Source: JAJKIP01 sp037200685 (GTDB lineage Bacteria > Bacteroidota > Bacteroidia > Chitinophagales > Chitinophagaceae). Taken from it: a stretch of 64,000 bases of DNA. Positions 10,863 through 20,414 of the stretch are shown one piece after another (positions within the stretch are counted from its first letter, which is position 1; the number at the start of each line of letters is the position of its first letter). Below the pieces are notes generated by a model. The model saw only the letters and a program-made list of their open reading frames with translations, did not search any database and was not told the DNA's origin. The stretch covers positions 186,001 through 250,000 of the forward strand of contig JBBCIG010000017.1 of the NCBI GenBank assembly GCA_037200685.1. Direction: 5' to 3'. The translations under genes and the position numbers were made by a program.

Positions 10863-11042
10863 AATGTCACCCCTTCAGGGTTCTGGTAAAAATTTAATGT
10901 CAGTGCTATATTAATATCATCCCTTCGGGATTATTTTAACCCTGAAATGGTGGTATTAATATATAATAACCAATGTTAGCCCATGATTTCAACCATGGGT
11001 AAAAAAAGTAATAAATTTTCCCCAAAACCATTTTAATGGTTT
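10863..11042 (+). repeat. Composite palindromic repeat P, copy 1
   Basis: Several hairpin words stand in series: caccccttcagggtt, catcccttcgggatt, accctgaaatggtggtatta, cccatgatttcaaccatggg, and the end palindrome aaaccattttaatggttt (11026-11042). A reverse-oriented relative lies at 47525-47742 with the same words in the same order, so this is a multi-hairpin repeat rather than chance composition. Short open frames across it carry no protein signal. Confidence 0.75.
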
Positions 11043-11079
11043 GAATAAACGCATTGACGCAAAGAAAGCCCTGATTTTA

Positions 11080-11196
11080 GATGGCTCGTTCCTCGCCATG
11101 ACAAGGAAAAGTATGATTGATTTGTAATTTCATTCAAAGGGATAATCCTGATAACAAGACCCTTTCCCTTGTCACGCCGAGGAACGAGGGCGTCTG
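11080..11196 (+). repeat. MITE-like 115-bp element, copy 1
   Basis: Terminal arms ctcgttcctcgccatgac and, inverted, gtcacgccgaggaacgag enclose an inner segment gtatgattgatttgtaattt. The second copy (31973-32090) is in the opposite orientation and shares both arms and the inner segment. No coding capacity. Confidence 0.75.
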
Positions 11197-11223
11197 CGAG
11201 TATAAAACAGAAACGATGATGTA

Positions 11224-11258
11224 AACTCTTGGAGGGTTTTAAAAACCCTCCAAGAGTT
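11224..11258. repeat. Dispersed hairpin (cttggagggtt type), copy 1
   Basis: A near-perfect palindrome, aactcttggagggtttt with its complement after a short A/T centre. The same hairpin recurs at 31915-31947, again next to the MITE-like element and a core repeat. Confidence 0.75.
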
Positions 11259-11334
11259 ATGAGTAGAAAGAATACTCCCAAAATGTCAAATAGCGAACAG
11301 AAAGCACCCCCGATATACATCTGGGTGGTGCTAA

Positions 11335-11407
11335 ATGCTGAATAGAATTCATGCAGTACAAGAGTGCGACGCAACAGGCGATGATAGTAGTAATGCAGTT
11401 GGGCCAC
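11335..11407 (+). repeat. Core repeat copy C (right bracket of island 1)
   Basis: The 57-base stretch from gctgaatagaattcatg through agagtgcgacgcaacagg to agtaatgcag is identical to the complement of copy H2 at 31787-31865, which argues for recent spread or gene conversion. The 270 bp between this copy and the next gene show nothing further recognisable. Confidence 0.8.
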
Positions 11408-11681
11408 TAAAAATTACTTTTTGAACCGGCAGCTTAGTCGGCTTAGTATTCTCAAAAAAAATCTGGCTGGTTGATGACCTTTTCCCCTTCCCGCCGATGT
11501 GTGGGAAACCTATTCAGTATCAACTAACAGGCCAGATGGCAGTGTAAAAGCTGCCATCATTTTTTTTATTGGTAACCAGGCAATAGCCCAATAACAATTC
11601 ATTTACAAAAATTGGGAATATGGATTCCAAGAACCGTCAATACTTATTATTTTGGCGTCTTTATTATATTTGCCGAAGATT

Positions 11682-12033
11682 ATGAAGAAATTTTTACTCT
11701 GTTGTGGTATTGTACTGGCAATACTTCTTCCCAAAAAATTTTATGCGGGCGCAGGCGCATCCTGCGCATGGTTCTCAAACCTTTCAACAGGAATGCCATT
11801 ATCTTCATGACCAGCCGGGTATTGAAAGTTCTTTTTTTGAAGATGTGGCGGATGATGACGAAATCAATGATGCTGAAAGAAAAAAATATTCCCCGCTACG
11901 AAGCGACTACTCCAATGTTTCATTCGCAGAACATATTCTCGCCGGCAACCACTTAAAAAGAATTACCTCACCTGGATTTTTTATTCATCCGCAGCCACCT
12001 CTTTATCTTTTTACAAGAGTGTTCAGGCTTTAA
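11682..12033 (+). pseudogene. Small exported protein of unknown function, frameshifted
   Basis: ATG at 11682 gives a clear Sec signal (MKKFLLCCGIVLAILLPKKF) that runs into a stop. One extra G in the G3 run at 11747-11749 explains this, since dropping it continues YA-AQAHPAHGSQTFQQE into a clean frame ending VFRL at 12033. The restored protein is about 115 residues. After cleavage it is His/Asp-rich with an acidic patch FFEDVADDDEIND, then FAEHILAGNHLKRI. The family is not recognised. Its position just before the RND efflux genes is typical for a small accessory protein, but this is only context. Confidence 0.5.
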
Positions 12034-12241
12034 ATCATTATTTCTACTCCGCAGGGAATTAATTTTCCAACAACTCCTGTTAATCGATTCAAAACGATTA
12101 ATGCATTAACGATTTAGCTGCCCCTTTTTTAAAAATCTGACCTGTTTGTTGGAGGATTTAATATGCTGCAATAGCAGGTAACAAAACTCAACAATGTTTT
12201 TGACCAGGGAAGAAATATTTTTTTTCGAAAACATAAAATGT

Positions 12242-13327
12242 ATGAATAAAAACAGTACTGTTTCTCGGGCTTTTTGCTTTATAAGTTTCACAGCCTGCAA
12301 ATCAAAAAAAGAAGAGAACAAAGAAGTGGTGAAACTTCCGGTAACCAGCCCTGTAGCAATGGATACCTCTTTTACCCGTGTATATATCGCCGAAATACAA
12401 TCCCTTCAAAATATTGAACTGCGGGCTAAAGTAAAAGGTTACCTGGAAACGATTAACGTTGATGAGGGACAGCACGTGAATGCCGGGCAAACATTATTTA
12501 CCATCCGTTCCCGCGAATACGAAGCCGAATTGACAAAAGCACAGGCGCAGGTAAAAACAAATGAACTCGAACTACAAAATGTAAAAACGCTTGCTGATAA
12601 AAATATTGTATCGCAAACCGAACTGGGGACTGGCCACTGCGAAACTAAATGAAGCAAAAGCCGAAGCAGGCGTTGCTGAAACCAATCTTTCTTTTACAAG
12701 AATAACAGCGCCATTCAGTGGAATAGTGGACAGGCTAAAATTTAAAGTGGGCAGCCTTGTAGATGAGGGAACGTTATTGACATCCTCTCTCCAATAACAA
12801 AGATGTCTATGCTTATTTCAATGTTTCTGAAAGGGAATACCTGGATTATAAAGCGCAAATAAAAAATGACGGGAAAAATGCGGTATCACTTTTACTCGCC
12901 AATGGCCAGCCGCATAAATATAAAGGAACGATTGAAACGGTGGAAGGGGGAGTTTGACAGGAATACCGGCAGCATCGCCTTCCGTGCAAAATTTCCTAAC
13001 CCTGATTTATTATTGAAACATGGTGGAAACTGGTAAAGTGCAACTGACGATTGATTTAAAAAACGCATTGATCATACCTCAGAAAGCAACCTTTGAACTA
13101 CAGGATAAAACGTATGTATATGTCGTAGATGCAAATAACGTGGTGAAGACCCGAAACATCACCATCAAACAAAAACTACCCAATTATATGTTATTGACTC
13201 AGGGCTTTCGCCGGATGATAAAATTTTACTGGAAGGGATCCAGAGTGTGAAAGAAGATGATAAGATACAGCCCGAATTTATCCCGGCGAAAGAGGCGATT
13301 GATCATTTACAATTAATCAAACAATAG
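12242..13327 (+). pseudogene. RND efflux periplasmic adaptor (membrane fusion protein), multiple frameshifts
   Basis: ATG 12242 starts a lipoprotein-like leader (TACKSKKEE). Reading across five indels recovers a full membrane fusion protein: the biotinyl-lipoyl half-motif VKGYLETINVDEGQHV, the alpha-hairpin (QAQVKTNELELQNVK), the second lipoyl half FTRITAPFSGIVDRLKF, the beta-barrel (KDVYAYFNVSEREYLDY) and the membrane-proximal part (LIIPQKATFELQDKTYVYVV), ending IKQ at 13327. Lesions: extra G in the G4 at 12625-12628, a shift near 12795, extra G in the G5 at 12946-12950, extra G near 13025, and one missing base near 13200. It would link the inner-membrane pump at 13350 to the outer-membrane channel at 16510. 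Since both partners are intact, consensus error is at least as likely as decay. Confidence 0.8.
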
Positions 13328-13349
13328 AAGTCAATACAAAGCAAAGAAT

Positions 13350-16300
13350 ATGTTCAATAAATTTATACACAGGCCGGTATTGGCTATTGTTGTCTCTTTG
13401 ATCATCACCCTGCTTGGCGCTTTAGCATTAACGCAATTGCCCGTCACACAGTTCCCATCCATTTCTCCGCCCAAAGTAAATATCACCGCGGAGTATCCCG
13501 GCGCCAATGGAGAGCTGATGGTAAAAGCCGTAGTGATCCCATTGGAACGTGCCATCAACGGTGTGCCGGGCATGAAGTATATCGCTTCCGATGCGGGTAA
13601 TGATGGTGAAGCATCCATACAGGTGGTTTTCAATTTAGGAACTGATCCCAATATCGCATCTGTTAATATTCAAAACCGTGTGGCGGCGGTTATTAATAAA
13701 TTACCACCTATCGTTGTGCGGGAAGGCGTTAAGATCACGAGGGAAGAATCCAACATGCTGATGTATCTTAATTTGTACAGTAATGATCCCAACCTGGATG
13801 GAAACTTCTTATACAACTTCGCGGATATAAACTTATTGGCTGAATTGAAGAGAGTGGATGGAGTTGGTTTTGCTGATATTTTGGGTGACCGTGAATATGC
13901 GATGAGGGTATGGTTGAAGCCAGACAGGATGTTAGCTTATAATATTTCAGCAGATGAAGTGTTGAAAGCGATAGATGAACAAAGCCTTGAAGCCTCTCCG
14001 GGCAGAACGGGAGAAAGTTCCGGGAAAAAATCGCAGGCATTTGAATATGTATTAAAATACCCGGGAAGGTTTAATACAAAGGAGGGATATGAAAATATAA
14101 TACTGCGGTCCAGCGCTGACGGGCAAATTCTTCGCATAAAGGATGTAGCCGAAGTCGAGTTTGGCAGTTCCTATTATGATCTTTATTCCAAACTGAACGG
14201 CAAACCTTCGGCTGCCATTGTTATTAAACAATCCTACGGCAGTAATGCGAGTGATGTAATTGCGAACATCAAGAAGCGAATGAAGGAAATAAAGGAATCT
14301 TCCTTTCCCAAAGGAATGGATTATGAAATCAGCTATGATGTATCACGGTTCCTTGACGCTTCGATGGAGAAAGTATTGCATACGTTGGTTGAAGCTTTTA
14401 TACTCGTAGGGTTAGTAGTGTTTATATTTCTCGGGGATTGGCGGTCCACATTGATACCTGCCATCGCCGTACCGGTATCACTGGTAGGTACTTTCTTTTT
14501 CATGCAATTTTTTGGCATTACGCTCAACCTGATCACTCTATTTGCATTGGTACTGGCCATTGGTATCGTAGTGGATAATGCGATCGTAGTAGTGGAAGCC
14601 GTGCATGCGAAGATGGAAGAAAACAATCTCGATCCTACCGCGGCGACTGAATTAGCCATGTCTGAAATAAGCGGTGCCATCATTGCTATTACATTGGTAA
14701 TGGCCGCGGTGTTTATTCCCGTAGCATTTATGTCGGGGCCTGTTGGAATTTTTTATCGCCAGTTTTCCGTAACCATGGCGACATCGATTATTTTATCGGG
14801 CGTCATCGCATTGACACTCACTCCTGCTTTATGTGCGGCGATGCTGAAAAAAACGCATGGAAAACAAAAGCGAAAGACATTGATGAACCGTTTTTTGAAT
14901 GGGTTTAATAATTGGTTCAATCGTGTACTCGGGCGGTATAAAAAGTCATTGTCTGTAATAGTAAACCGCCGGGTGGTAACTATAATTGTCTTATTGCTAT
15001 TCTGCGCAGGTACATGGAAGCTGAGTTCTTCCATTCCCGCAGGATTTATTCCCAATGAAGACCAGGGTGTTTTTTATGCTATTATTCTTACACCTCCGGG
15101 TTCTACTTTAGAAAGAACGGATGAAGTGGCTTCACAAGTTCAAAAAATAGCCGAAGGGATACCGGAAGTAAAATCTGTCTCCTCAATAGCCGGCTATGAA
15201 ATTTTATCGGAAGGCACGGGGGCGAACTCCGGCACCTGTCTTATCAACCTTAAAAGCTGGGATGAAAGAAAACATTCCATGCAGGAAGTAATGGATGAAC
15301 TGGAAGAAAAAACAAAAGATATCAAAGGCGCTTCTATTGAATTTTTTCCACCGCCTGCTGTGCCGGGCTATGGAGCTGCGGGTGGATTTGAGCTTCGTCT
15401 TTTAGATAAAGCAGGCAGTGGGGATTACAAAGCAATGGAAACAGCCAGTAAAGATTTTGTAAAAGAATTAAATAAAAGACCTGAGCTCAGTTCTGTTTTT
15501 ACTTTCTATAGCGCCAGCTTCCCCCAGTTTATGCTGAACGTGGATAATGATAAGGCACAACAAAAGGGAGTAACTATTGATAATGCAATGAATACATTGT
15601 CAACATTGATCGGAAGTAATTATGAAACAAGCTTTATTAAATATGACAGGCAATATAAAGTAATGGTGCAGGCATTGCCGCAGTACAGGGAACTTCCAGA
15701 AGACATCCTGAAACTATATGTAAAAAATGATCGTGATGAAATGGTGCCGTTCTCCGCTTTTATGACGATGGATAAAGTGTATGGCTTATCAGAAATCACC
15801 CGGCATAATATGTATAATGCGTCTGAAATAAGTGGGGCCGCCGCACCGGGTTATAGCAGTGGTAGCGCCATCGCTGCGATAACAGAAGTAGCAAAAAATA
15901 AATTACCAAGAGGTTTTGGTATTGACTGGGCCGGTATTTCCAAAGATGAAGTAGGAAGGGGCAACCAGGCGATTTATATTTTTCTTATTTGCCTTGCATT
16001 TGTTTACCTGCTGTTAGCAGCGCAATATGAAAGTTTTGTTTTACCATTTCCTATTATTCTCTCTTTACCAACAGGAATCTTCGGCGCATTTTTCTTGCTG
16101 AAAATGTTAGGGCTTGAAAATAATATTTATGCACAGGTTGCAATCGTTATGCTGATTGGTTTGCTTGGAAAAAATGCGGTACTAATTGTTGAATTCGCTG
16201 TGCAAAAACACCGTGCAGGATCAACAGTATTCCAGGCGGCTGTTGAAGGCGCCGCTGTACGTTTGCGCCCAATCCTTATGACTTCGTTTGCATTTATCGC

Positions 16301-16508
16301 AGGATTAATTCCGTTGGTATTGGCGACCGGCCCCGGTGCTATTGGTAACAGGACCATTGGAGCAGCCGCTGCAGGAGGCATGTTGTTCGGAACAATATTC
16401 GGTGTGTTGATTGTCCCCGGTCTCTATTACATTTTTGCACGCATCTCCGAAAGACATCCCATTGTCGAAAACGAAGAAGAAAACCCATTAACAGAAGCAA
16501 TTGATTAA
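13350..16508 (+). CDS. RND multidrug efflux permease (HAE1/AcrB family)
   Basis: A complete 1052-residue resistance-nodulation-division pump: first transmembrane helix FIHRPVLAIVVSLIITLLGA, large periplasmic loop, TM4 motif GIVVDNAIVVVEAVH, second loop, and TM10 motif GLLGKNAVLIVEFA holding the proton-relay Lys. In TM4 the Asp-Asp pair of AcrB reads Asp-Asn, a variant seen in many HAE1 pumps. The protein is a trimeric inner-membrane proton/drug antiporter and should work with the adaptor upstream (23-bp gap) and the TolC-like channel downstream (1-bp gap). Substrates cannot be told from sequence. No TetR/AraC regulator is adjacent. Confidence 0.95.
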   Translation: MFNKFIHRPVLAIVVSLIITLLGALALTQLPVTQFPSISPPKVNITAEYPGANGELMVKAVVIPLERAINGVPGMKYIASDAGNDGEASIQVVFNLGTDPNIASVNIQNRVAAVINKLPPIVVREGVKITREESNMLMYLNLYSNDPNLDGNFLYNFADINLLAELKRVDGVGFADILGDREYAMRVWLKPDRMLAYNISADEVLKAIDEQSLEASPGRTGESSGKKSQAFEYVLKYPGRFNTKEGYENIILRSSADGQILRIKDVAEVEFGSSYYDLYSKLNGKPSAAIVIKQSYGSNASDVIANIKKRMKEIKESSFPKGMDYEISYDVSRFLDASMEKVLHTLVEAFILVGLVVFIFLGDWRSTLIPAIAVPVSLVGTFFFMQFFGITLNLITLFALVLAIGIVVDNAIVVVEAVHAKMEENNLDPTAATELAMSEISGAIIAITLVMAAVFIPVAFMSGPVGIFYRQFSVTMATSIILSGVIALTLTPALCAAMLKKTHGKQKRKTLMNRFLNGFNNWFNRVLGRYKKSLSVIVNRRVVTIIVLLLFCAGTWKLSSSIPAGFIPNEDQGVFYAIILTPPGSTLERTDEVASQVQKIAEGIPEVKSVSSIAGYEILSEGTGANSGTCLINLKSWDERKHSMQEVMDELEEKTKDIKGASIEFFPPPAVPGYGAAGGFELRLLDKAGSGDYKAMETASKDFVKELNKRPELSSVFTFYSASFPQFMLNVDNDKAQQKGVTIDNAMNTLSTLIGSNYETSFIKYDRQYKVMVQALPQYRELPEDILKLYVKNDRDEMVPFSAFMTMDKVYGLSEITRHNMYNASEISGAAAPGYSSGSAIAAITEVAKNKLPRGFGIDWAGISKDEVGRGNQAIYIFLICLAFVYLLLAAQYESFVLPFPIILSLPTGIFGAFFLLKMLGLENNIYAQVAIVMLIGLLGKNAVLIVEFAVQKHRAGSTVFQAAVEGAAVRLRPILMTSFAFIAGLIPLVLATGPGAIGNRTIGAAAAGGMLFGTIFGVLIVPGLYYIFARISERHPIVENEEENPLTEAID

Positions 16509-16509
16509 G

Positions 16510-17946
16510 ATGAAAAAAATAATTGTAAAATATGACTACCTGTTTGTTGTAATGATTGGTATACTATATGCCAGTTGCAAAGTTCCTTCGGGTACGCAGG
16601 TCCCTGATTTGAAAAACATGCCTGCTTCATTCGCTAATGTAAGTGACAGCAGCAGCTCCGCTGAACTGAACTGGCGGGATTTTTTTAAAGACAAGAAACT
16701 CGTGGCGCTTATTGATACTGCTGTTACTAATAACCAGGATGTATTAATGGCATGGCAGGATATTGAAATTGCACGGAACAGGGTAAGGGCAAGAGCTGCG
16801 GCTCTGTATCCAACTGTAGAAGCGGGAGGTGCAATTTCCATTGATAAAGTCGGCAGGTATACTTCCACCGGCGCCGGTGATGCATCAACAGAAATTAAAC
16901 CAGGAAAAATTGTTCCTGAAAATCTTACCGATATTGATGTAGGGTTCAGGGCAAGCTGGGAAGTAGATATATGGGGCAAACTCCGTAGCGCAAAAAAGGC
17001 GGCTTTTGCAAAATACCTTGGCAGTATCGAAGGAAAAAATTTTGTACTTACTAATTTAATTGCGGAAGTAGCCAATACTTATTACGAGCTCGTAGCATTG
17101 GATAATCAATTGGAAATTATCAGGGAGTCCATCCAATTACAAAAAAATCAATTTGAAATTGTAAAAGTAGAGAAGCAAGCGGCAGTAGTAACGGAACTGG
17201 CCGTAAAACAATTTGAAGCGCAGGTATACAATTCACAGGGAACCGAAAATGAAATCCTTCAAAAAATTACGGAGAATGAAAACAAGTTGAATTTTTTATT
17301 GGGCCGTTACCCTCAAAAGTTTAATCGTGATACAACAGCTTTAACAGTGCAGGTGCCCGGCCTTATCAAAGAAGGTATCCCTTCGGAATTATTAAAAAAC
17401 AGGCCCGATATCAAACAGGCTGAATTGGAATTGCTCTCGGCGAAGTGGGATGTAAAAGTGGCACAGAAAGAATTTTATCCATCACTGAATATTTCAGCGG
17501 CGTTAGGCCTGCAGGCATTTAAGCCAAACTATTTGTACAAGATGCCTGAGTCGATGGCGTATTCACTGCTTGGAGATTTGGCGGGACCTATCATCAACCG
17601 CAAAGCCATCATAGCTGAATTTAAAACCGCCAATGCTTACCAGGTAGAAGCGATGTATGATTATCAAAAAGCAATATTAAATGGTTACATGGACGTATCT
17701 AATGAATTGTCAAACATTACTAACCTGGAAAAAATATACAGCTTTAAATCAAAAGAAGTGGAAACGCTTACAACTTCTGTTGATATCTCCAATGATTTAT
17801 TTAAATCAGCAAGGGCCAATTACCTGGAAGTGTTGACCGCACAGCGTGATGCGCTGGCTGCCAAATTAGAATTAATCGATATAAGGAAAGAACAATTTAA
17901 TTCAGTAACGAGTGTATATAAAGCATTAGGTGGCGGATGGAAATAA
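16510..17946 (+). CDS. TolC-like outer-membrane efflux lipoprotein (NodT family)
   Basis: The start at 16510 (MKKIIVKYDYLFVV) lies 1 bp after the pump's stop and gives a lipobox LYASC. The mature protein of about 460 residues shows the two outer-membrane-factor repeats: WRDFFKDKKLVALIDTAVTNN, LYPTVEAGGAISID, SWEVDIWGKLRSAKK (the typical DxWGK) and, in the second repeat, LLKNRPDIKQAELELLSAKWDV and FYPSLNISAALG. It forms the trimeric outer-membrane channel of the tripartite pump. Translational coupling to the pump gene is likely. Confidence 0.93.
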   Translation: MKKIIVKYDYLFVVMIGILYASCKVPSGTQVPDLKNMPASFANVSDSSSSAELNWRDFFKDKKLVALIDTAVTNNQDVLMAWQDIEIARNRVRARAAALYPTVEAGGAISIDKVGRYTSTGAGDASTEIKPGKIVPENLTDIDVGFRASWEVDIWGKLRSAKKAAFAKYLGSIEGKNFVLTNLIAEVANTYYELVALDNQLEIIRESIQLQKNQFEIVKVEKQAAVVTELAVKQFEAQVYNSQGTENEILQKITENENKLNFLLGRYPQKFNRDTTALTVQVPGLIKEGIPSELLKNRPDIKQAELELLSAKWDVKVAQKEFYPSLNISAALGLQAFKPNYLYKMPESMAYSLLGDLAGPIINRKAIIAEFKTANAYQVEAMYDYQKAILNGYMDVSNELSNITNLEKIYSFKSKEVETLTTSVDISNDLFKSARANYLEVLTAQRDALAAKLELIDIRKEQFNSVTSVYKALGGGWK

Positions 17947-18065
17947 TCGCTTAAGTCTTTTTCAGTCTGCTTTGCATAAGTGTTCATGTACAAACTCCGG
18001 CCCTTGGCCGTTCCGGTATTTACCGGGGCGGCTTTTTTATATTCGGAAAAGATAAGCCTGTAACG

Positions 18066-18145
18066 CATTTGCTGAATAGTGAACAGAACGTTGAAGAGTG
18101 CGACGCAACAGGCGATGCCATGAAAAACTGAAGTTGGGTAATTAA
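18066..18145 (+). repeat. Core repeat copy D
   Basis: From gctgaatagtgaacagaacg through gaagagtgcgacgcaacagg. The tail is altered (gatgccatgaaaaactgaag), so this copy is degenerate at its 3' end. It lies between the efflux operon and the NmrA-like gene. Confidence 0.7.
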
Positions 18146-18231
18146 ATTTGATTTAAACTACAACAACAGTAGATTCGGCTTCATCTATTCATTTATTGCA
18201 ACGGAGCTTTGCTGTATAAAAAAACAGTAAC

Positions 18232-19125
18232 ATGAAAATTATACTTACAGGTTCATTGGGACATATCGGTCAGCCGCTGGCTAAAGAGTTAGTAGAAAAA
18301 GGACATGACATCACGGTGATCAGCAGCAATCCCGGGAAACAAAAAGATATTGAAGCATTGGGTGCTACAGCTGCTATTGGTTCACTCGAAGATGTTGACT
18401 TCCTTACAAAAACTTTTACCGGTGCGGATACCGTGTATTGCATGGTGCCGCCGAATAATTATTTCAATCCCGATCTTGATCTTATTGAATATTATAAACG
18501 AATTGGTAATAATTATGCGCAAGCCATTACCCGGTCTGGTGTGAAGCGTGTCGTTAACTTAAGTACTATCGGTGCGCATCTAGAAAAAGGCTCAGGCATT
18601 TTGCTTGGCGCTCATCATGTACAAAACATTTTCAACGCCCTGCCGGCAGATGTGGCGATTACACACATGCGGCCAACTTCTTTCTTCTATAATTTATACG
18701 GCTTTGTAGAAATGATAAAAAAAGATGGCGTCATGGCAAGCAACTATGGCGCAGACAGTACAATACCATGGGTGTCTCCTATTGATATCGCTGCGGCGAT
18801 CGCTGAAGAAATAACAACACCGTTTGTTGGAAGAAAAATTCGCTACGTAGCAAGTGAAGAATTGACGGGCAATGAAACCGCCACCATTTTAGGCGCTGCG
18901 ATTGGTAGGCAAGATTTAAAATGGATATATATCAGCGACGAACAAACACAGCGTGGCCTCGAAGCAATTGGTATGAATAAAAAGATCGCAGCCGGGTTGG
19001 TAGAAATGTATGCCAGCTTGTATAGCGGCCTGTTGTCAGAAGATTATAATCGTAACAAACCAGCAGTGATGGGCAATGTAAAACTTAAAGATTTTGCAAA
19101 AGAATTTGCATTAGCGTTTAAATAA
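18232..19125 (+). CDS. NmrA-like NAD(P)-binding protein (atypical SDR)
   Basis: The 297-residue protein opens with the nucleotide-binding Rossmann motif LTGSLGHIGQPLAKELVEKG (TGxxGxxG, residues about 5-12), followed by TVISSNPGKQKDIEALGA. This pattern fits NmrA/HSCARG-like atypical short-chain dehydrogenases, which are redox sensors or NAD(P)H quinone oxidoreductase-like enzymes. The classic YxxxK catalytic pair is not evident. It sits upstream of an AraC regulator in the same direction, a common arrangement in Bacteroidota, suggesting but not proving regulation by it. Confidence 0.85.
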   Translation: MKIILTGSLGHIGQPLAKELVEKGHDITVISSNPGKQKDIEALGATAAIGSLEDVDFLTKTFTGADTVYCMVPPNNYFNPDLDLIEYYKRIGNNYAQAITRSGVKRVVNLSTIGAHLEKGSGILLGAHHVQNIFNALPADVAITHMRPTSFFYNLYGFVEMIKKDGVMASNYGADSTIPWVSPIDIAAAIAEEITTPFVGRKIRYVASEELTGNETATILGAAIGRQDLKWIYISDEQTQRGLEAIGMNKKIAAGLVEMYASLYSGLLSEDYNRNKPAVMGNVKLKDFAKEFALAFK

Positions 19126-19132
19126 TATTTTG

Positions 19133-19203
19133 AACCCGGCTGTAGTGCTACTAGCATCGCCTGTTGCGTCGCACTCTTCAGGGTTCTGTTCGCTACTCAG
19201 CAA
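19133..19203 (-). repeat. Core repeat copy E
   Basis: A minus-oriented copy (minus strand: gctgagtagcgaacagaacc, gaagagtgcgacgcaacagg, then cgatgctagtagcactacag) directly after the NmrA-like gene. The rest of the 330-bp gap to the AraC gene holds short C/T-rich and inverted words but no further feature I can name. Confidence 0.75.
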
Positions 19204-19456
19204 GGCCTCATCCCTCTTTCCCTTCTCCAATAGAGAAGGGACTGTGCTGCATTGCTGATCCAAACGATATAACTACAATAACTTGTCCCGCTATTGCGGG
19301 ATCAACTTTAGTTCTTTGTTCATCATTTTAGAAAAGTCTTATTAATTCAAACCGCTCGAAAAGCAAGGGGCTGTTCGCAGACAGTCTTCCCTCGAGGGGA
19401 GTGCTTGTACGCTAATGTAAGATCGGGATGAGGCGAAAAAATGATTATATTACTAT

Positions 19457-20374
19457 ATGCCAACCAGTCAACCCATTCGATTTAAAACGATCAGCGAGTT
19501 TCACAAGTATAGGGGATTGCCAAAACCGGAACACCCGCTGATAAGTGTAATCAATTTAGAATTGATCAACCAGTTACCCGCTAACGAAGCAGGGTTGGTA
19601 AAAGATTTTTATTCAATTGCATTGAAAAGAAATTTTCCCGCCCGTGTAAAATATGGCCAGCAGGATATTGATTTTGATGAAGGCGTTATGTTCTTTATGT
19701 CGCCCGGCCAGGTGTTGCGCATTGAAGTGGAAGTTGATACAACCATACACCAATCAGGATGGATGCTGCTCGTCCATCCCGACTTTTTATGGAATACGCC
19801 ATTAGCAAAGACGATAAAGCAGTACGAATATTTCGATTACTCGGTGTATGAAGCATTGTTTCTTTCGGAAAAAGAAGAAACGACCCTCGCCCGCATCCTG
19901 CAAAACATCCAGCACGAATATCATTCCAATATTGATAAATTCAGCCAGGATGTAATGATCGCCCAGCTTGATTTGTTTTTCACTTATGCGGAACGGTTTT
20001 ACCAGCGTCAATTCATCACGAGGAAAAAAACCAATCATAAGATACTGGAGCAACTGGAAACAATTCTCACAGCATATTTTAACGATGATGCATTGGTAAA
20101 AAAAGGATTACCTACTGTTCAATATGTATCCGAAGCGTTAAATGTGTCACCAAATTATTTAAGCGGACTGCTTAAAACATTAACGGGCCAAAGCACACAA
20201 CAGCATATACATGACAAATTGATTGAAAAAGCAAAAGAAAAATTATCTACAACAGATTTATCTGTAAGTGAGATCGCCTACGAATTAGGATTTGAACATC
20301 CGCAATCATTCAGCAAGTTGTTCAAGACGAAGACCAACTTTTCGCCGTTGGAATTCAGGCAGTCATTTAATTGA
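19457..20374 (+). CDS. AraC family transcriptional regulator
   Basis: The 305-residue protein has an N-terminal cupin-type sensory domain (about 30-160). Its C-terminal double helix-turn-helix includes VQYVSEALNVSPNYLSGLLK (first HTH, about 215-235) and LSVSEIAYELGFEHPQSFSK (second HTH, about 270-290), then the family end FKTKTNFSPLEFRQ. It binds DNA as a one-component regulator. The likely target is the neighbouring NmrA-like gene or its own promoter. The start at 19457 gives the conserved IRFKTISEFHKYRGLPKPEH opening of this subgroup. Confidence 0.93.
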   Translation: MPTSQPIRFKTISEFHKYRGLPKPEHPLISVINLELINQLPANEAGLVKDFYSIALKRNFPARVKYGQQDIDFDEGVMFFMSPGQVLRIEVEVDTTIHQSGWMLLVHPDFLWNTPLAKTIKQYEYFDYSVYEALFLSEKEETTLARILQNIQHEYHSNIDKFSQDVMIAQLDLFFTYAERFYQRQFITRKKTNHKILEQLETILTAYFNDDALVKKGLPTVQYVSEALNVSPNYLSGLLKTLTGQSTQQHIHDKLIEKAKEKLSTTDLSVSEIAYELGFEHPQSFSKLFKTKTNFSPLEFRQSFN

Positions 20375-20414
20375 CAGGAATAATATTAAGTGAATTTGTT
20401 GCAAACAAGACGAG

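Noticed and set aside
10613..10914. Plus-strand frames of about 70 codons
   Set aside because: They run across the core and P repeats; the Tyr/His/Arg-rich translation reflects the repeat sequence, not a protein.
11033..11407. Minus-strand frame of 124 codons
   Set aside because: It spans the MITE-like element, hairpin and core repeat C and shows no protein-like pattern.
12106..12321. Minus-strand frame of 71 codons before the adaptor
   Set aside because: Overlaps the adaptor start and leader; composition is AT-driven.
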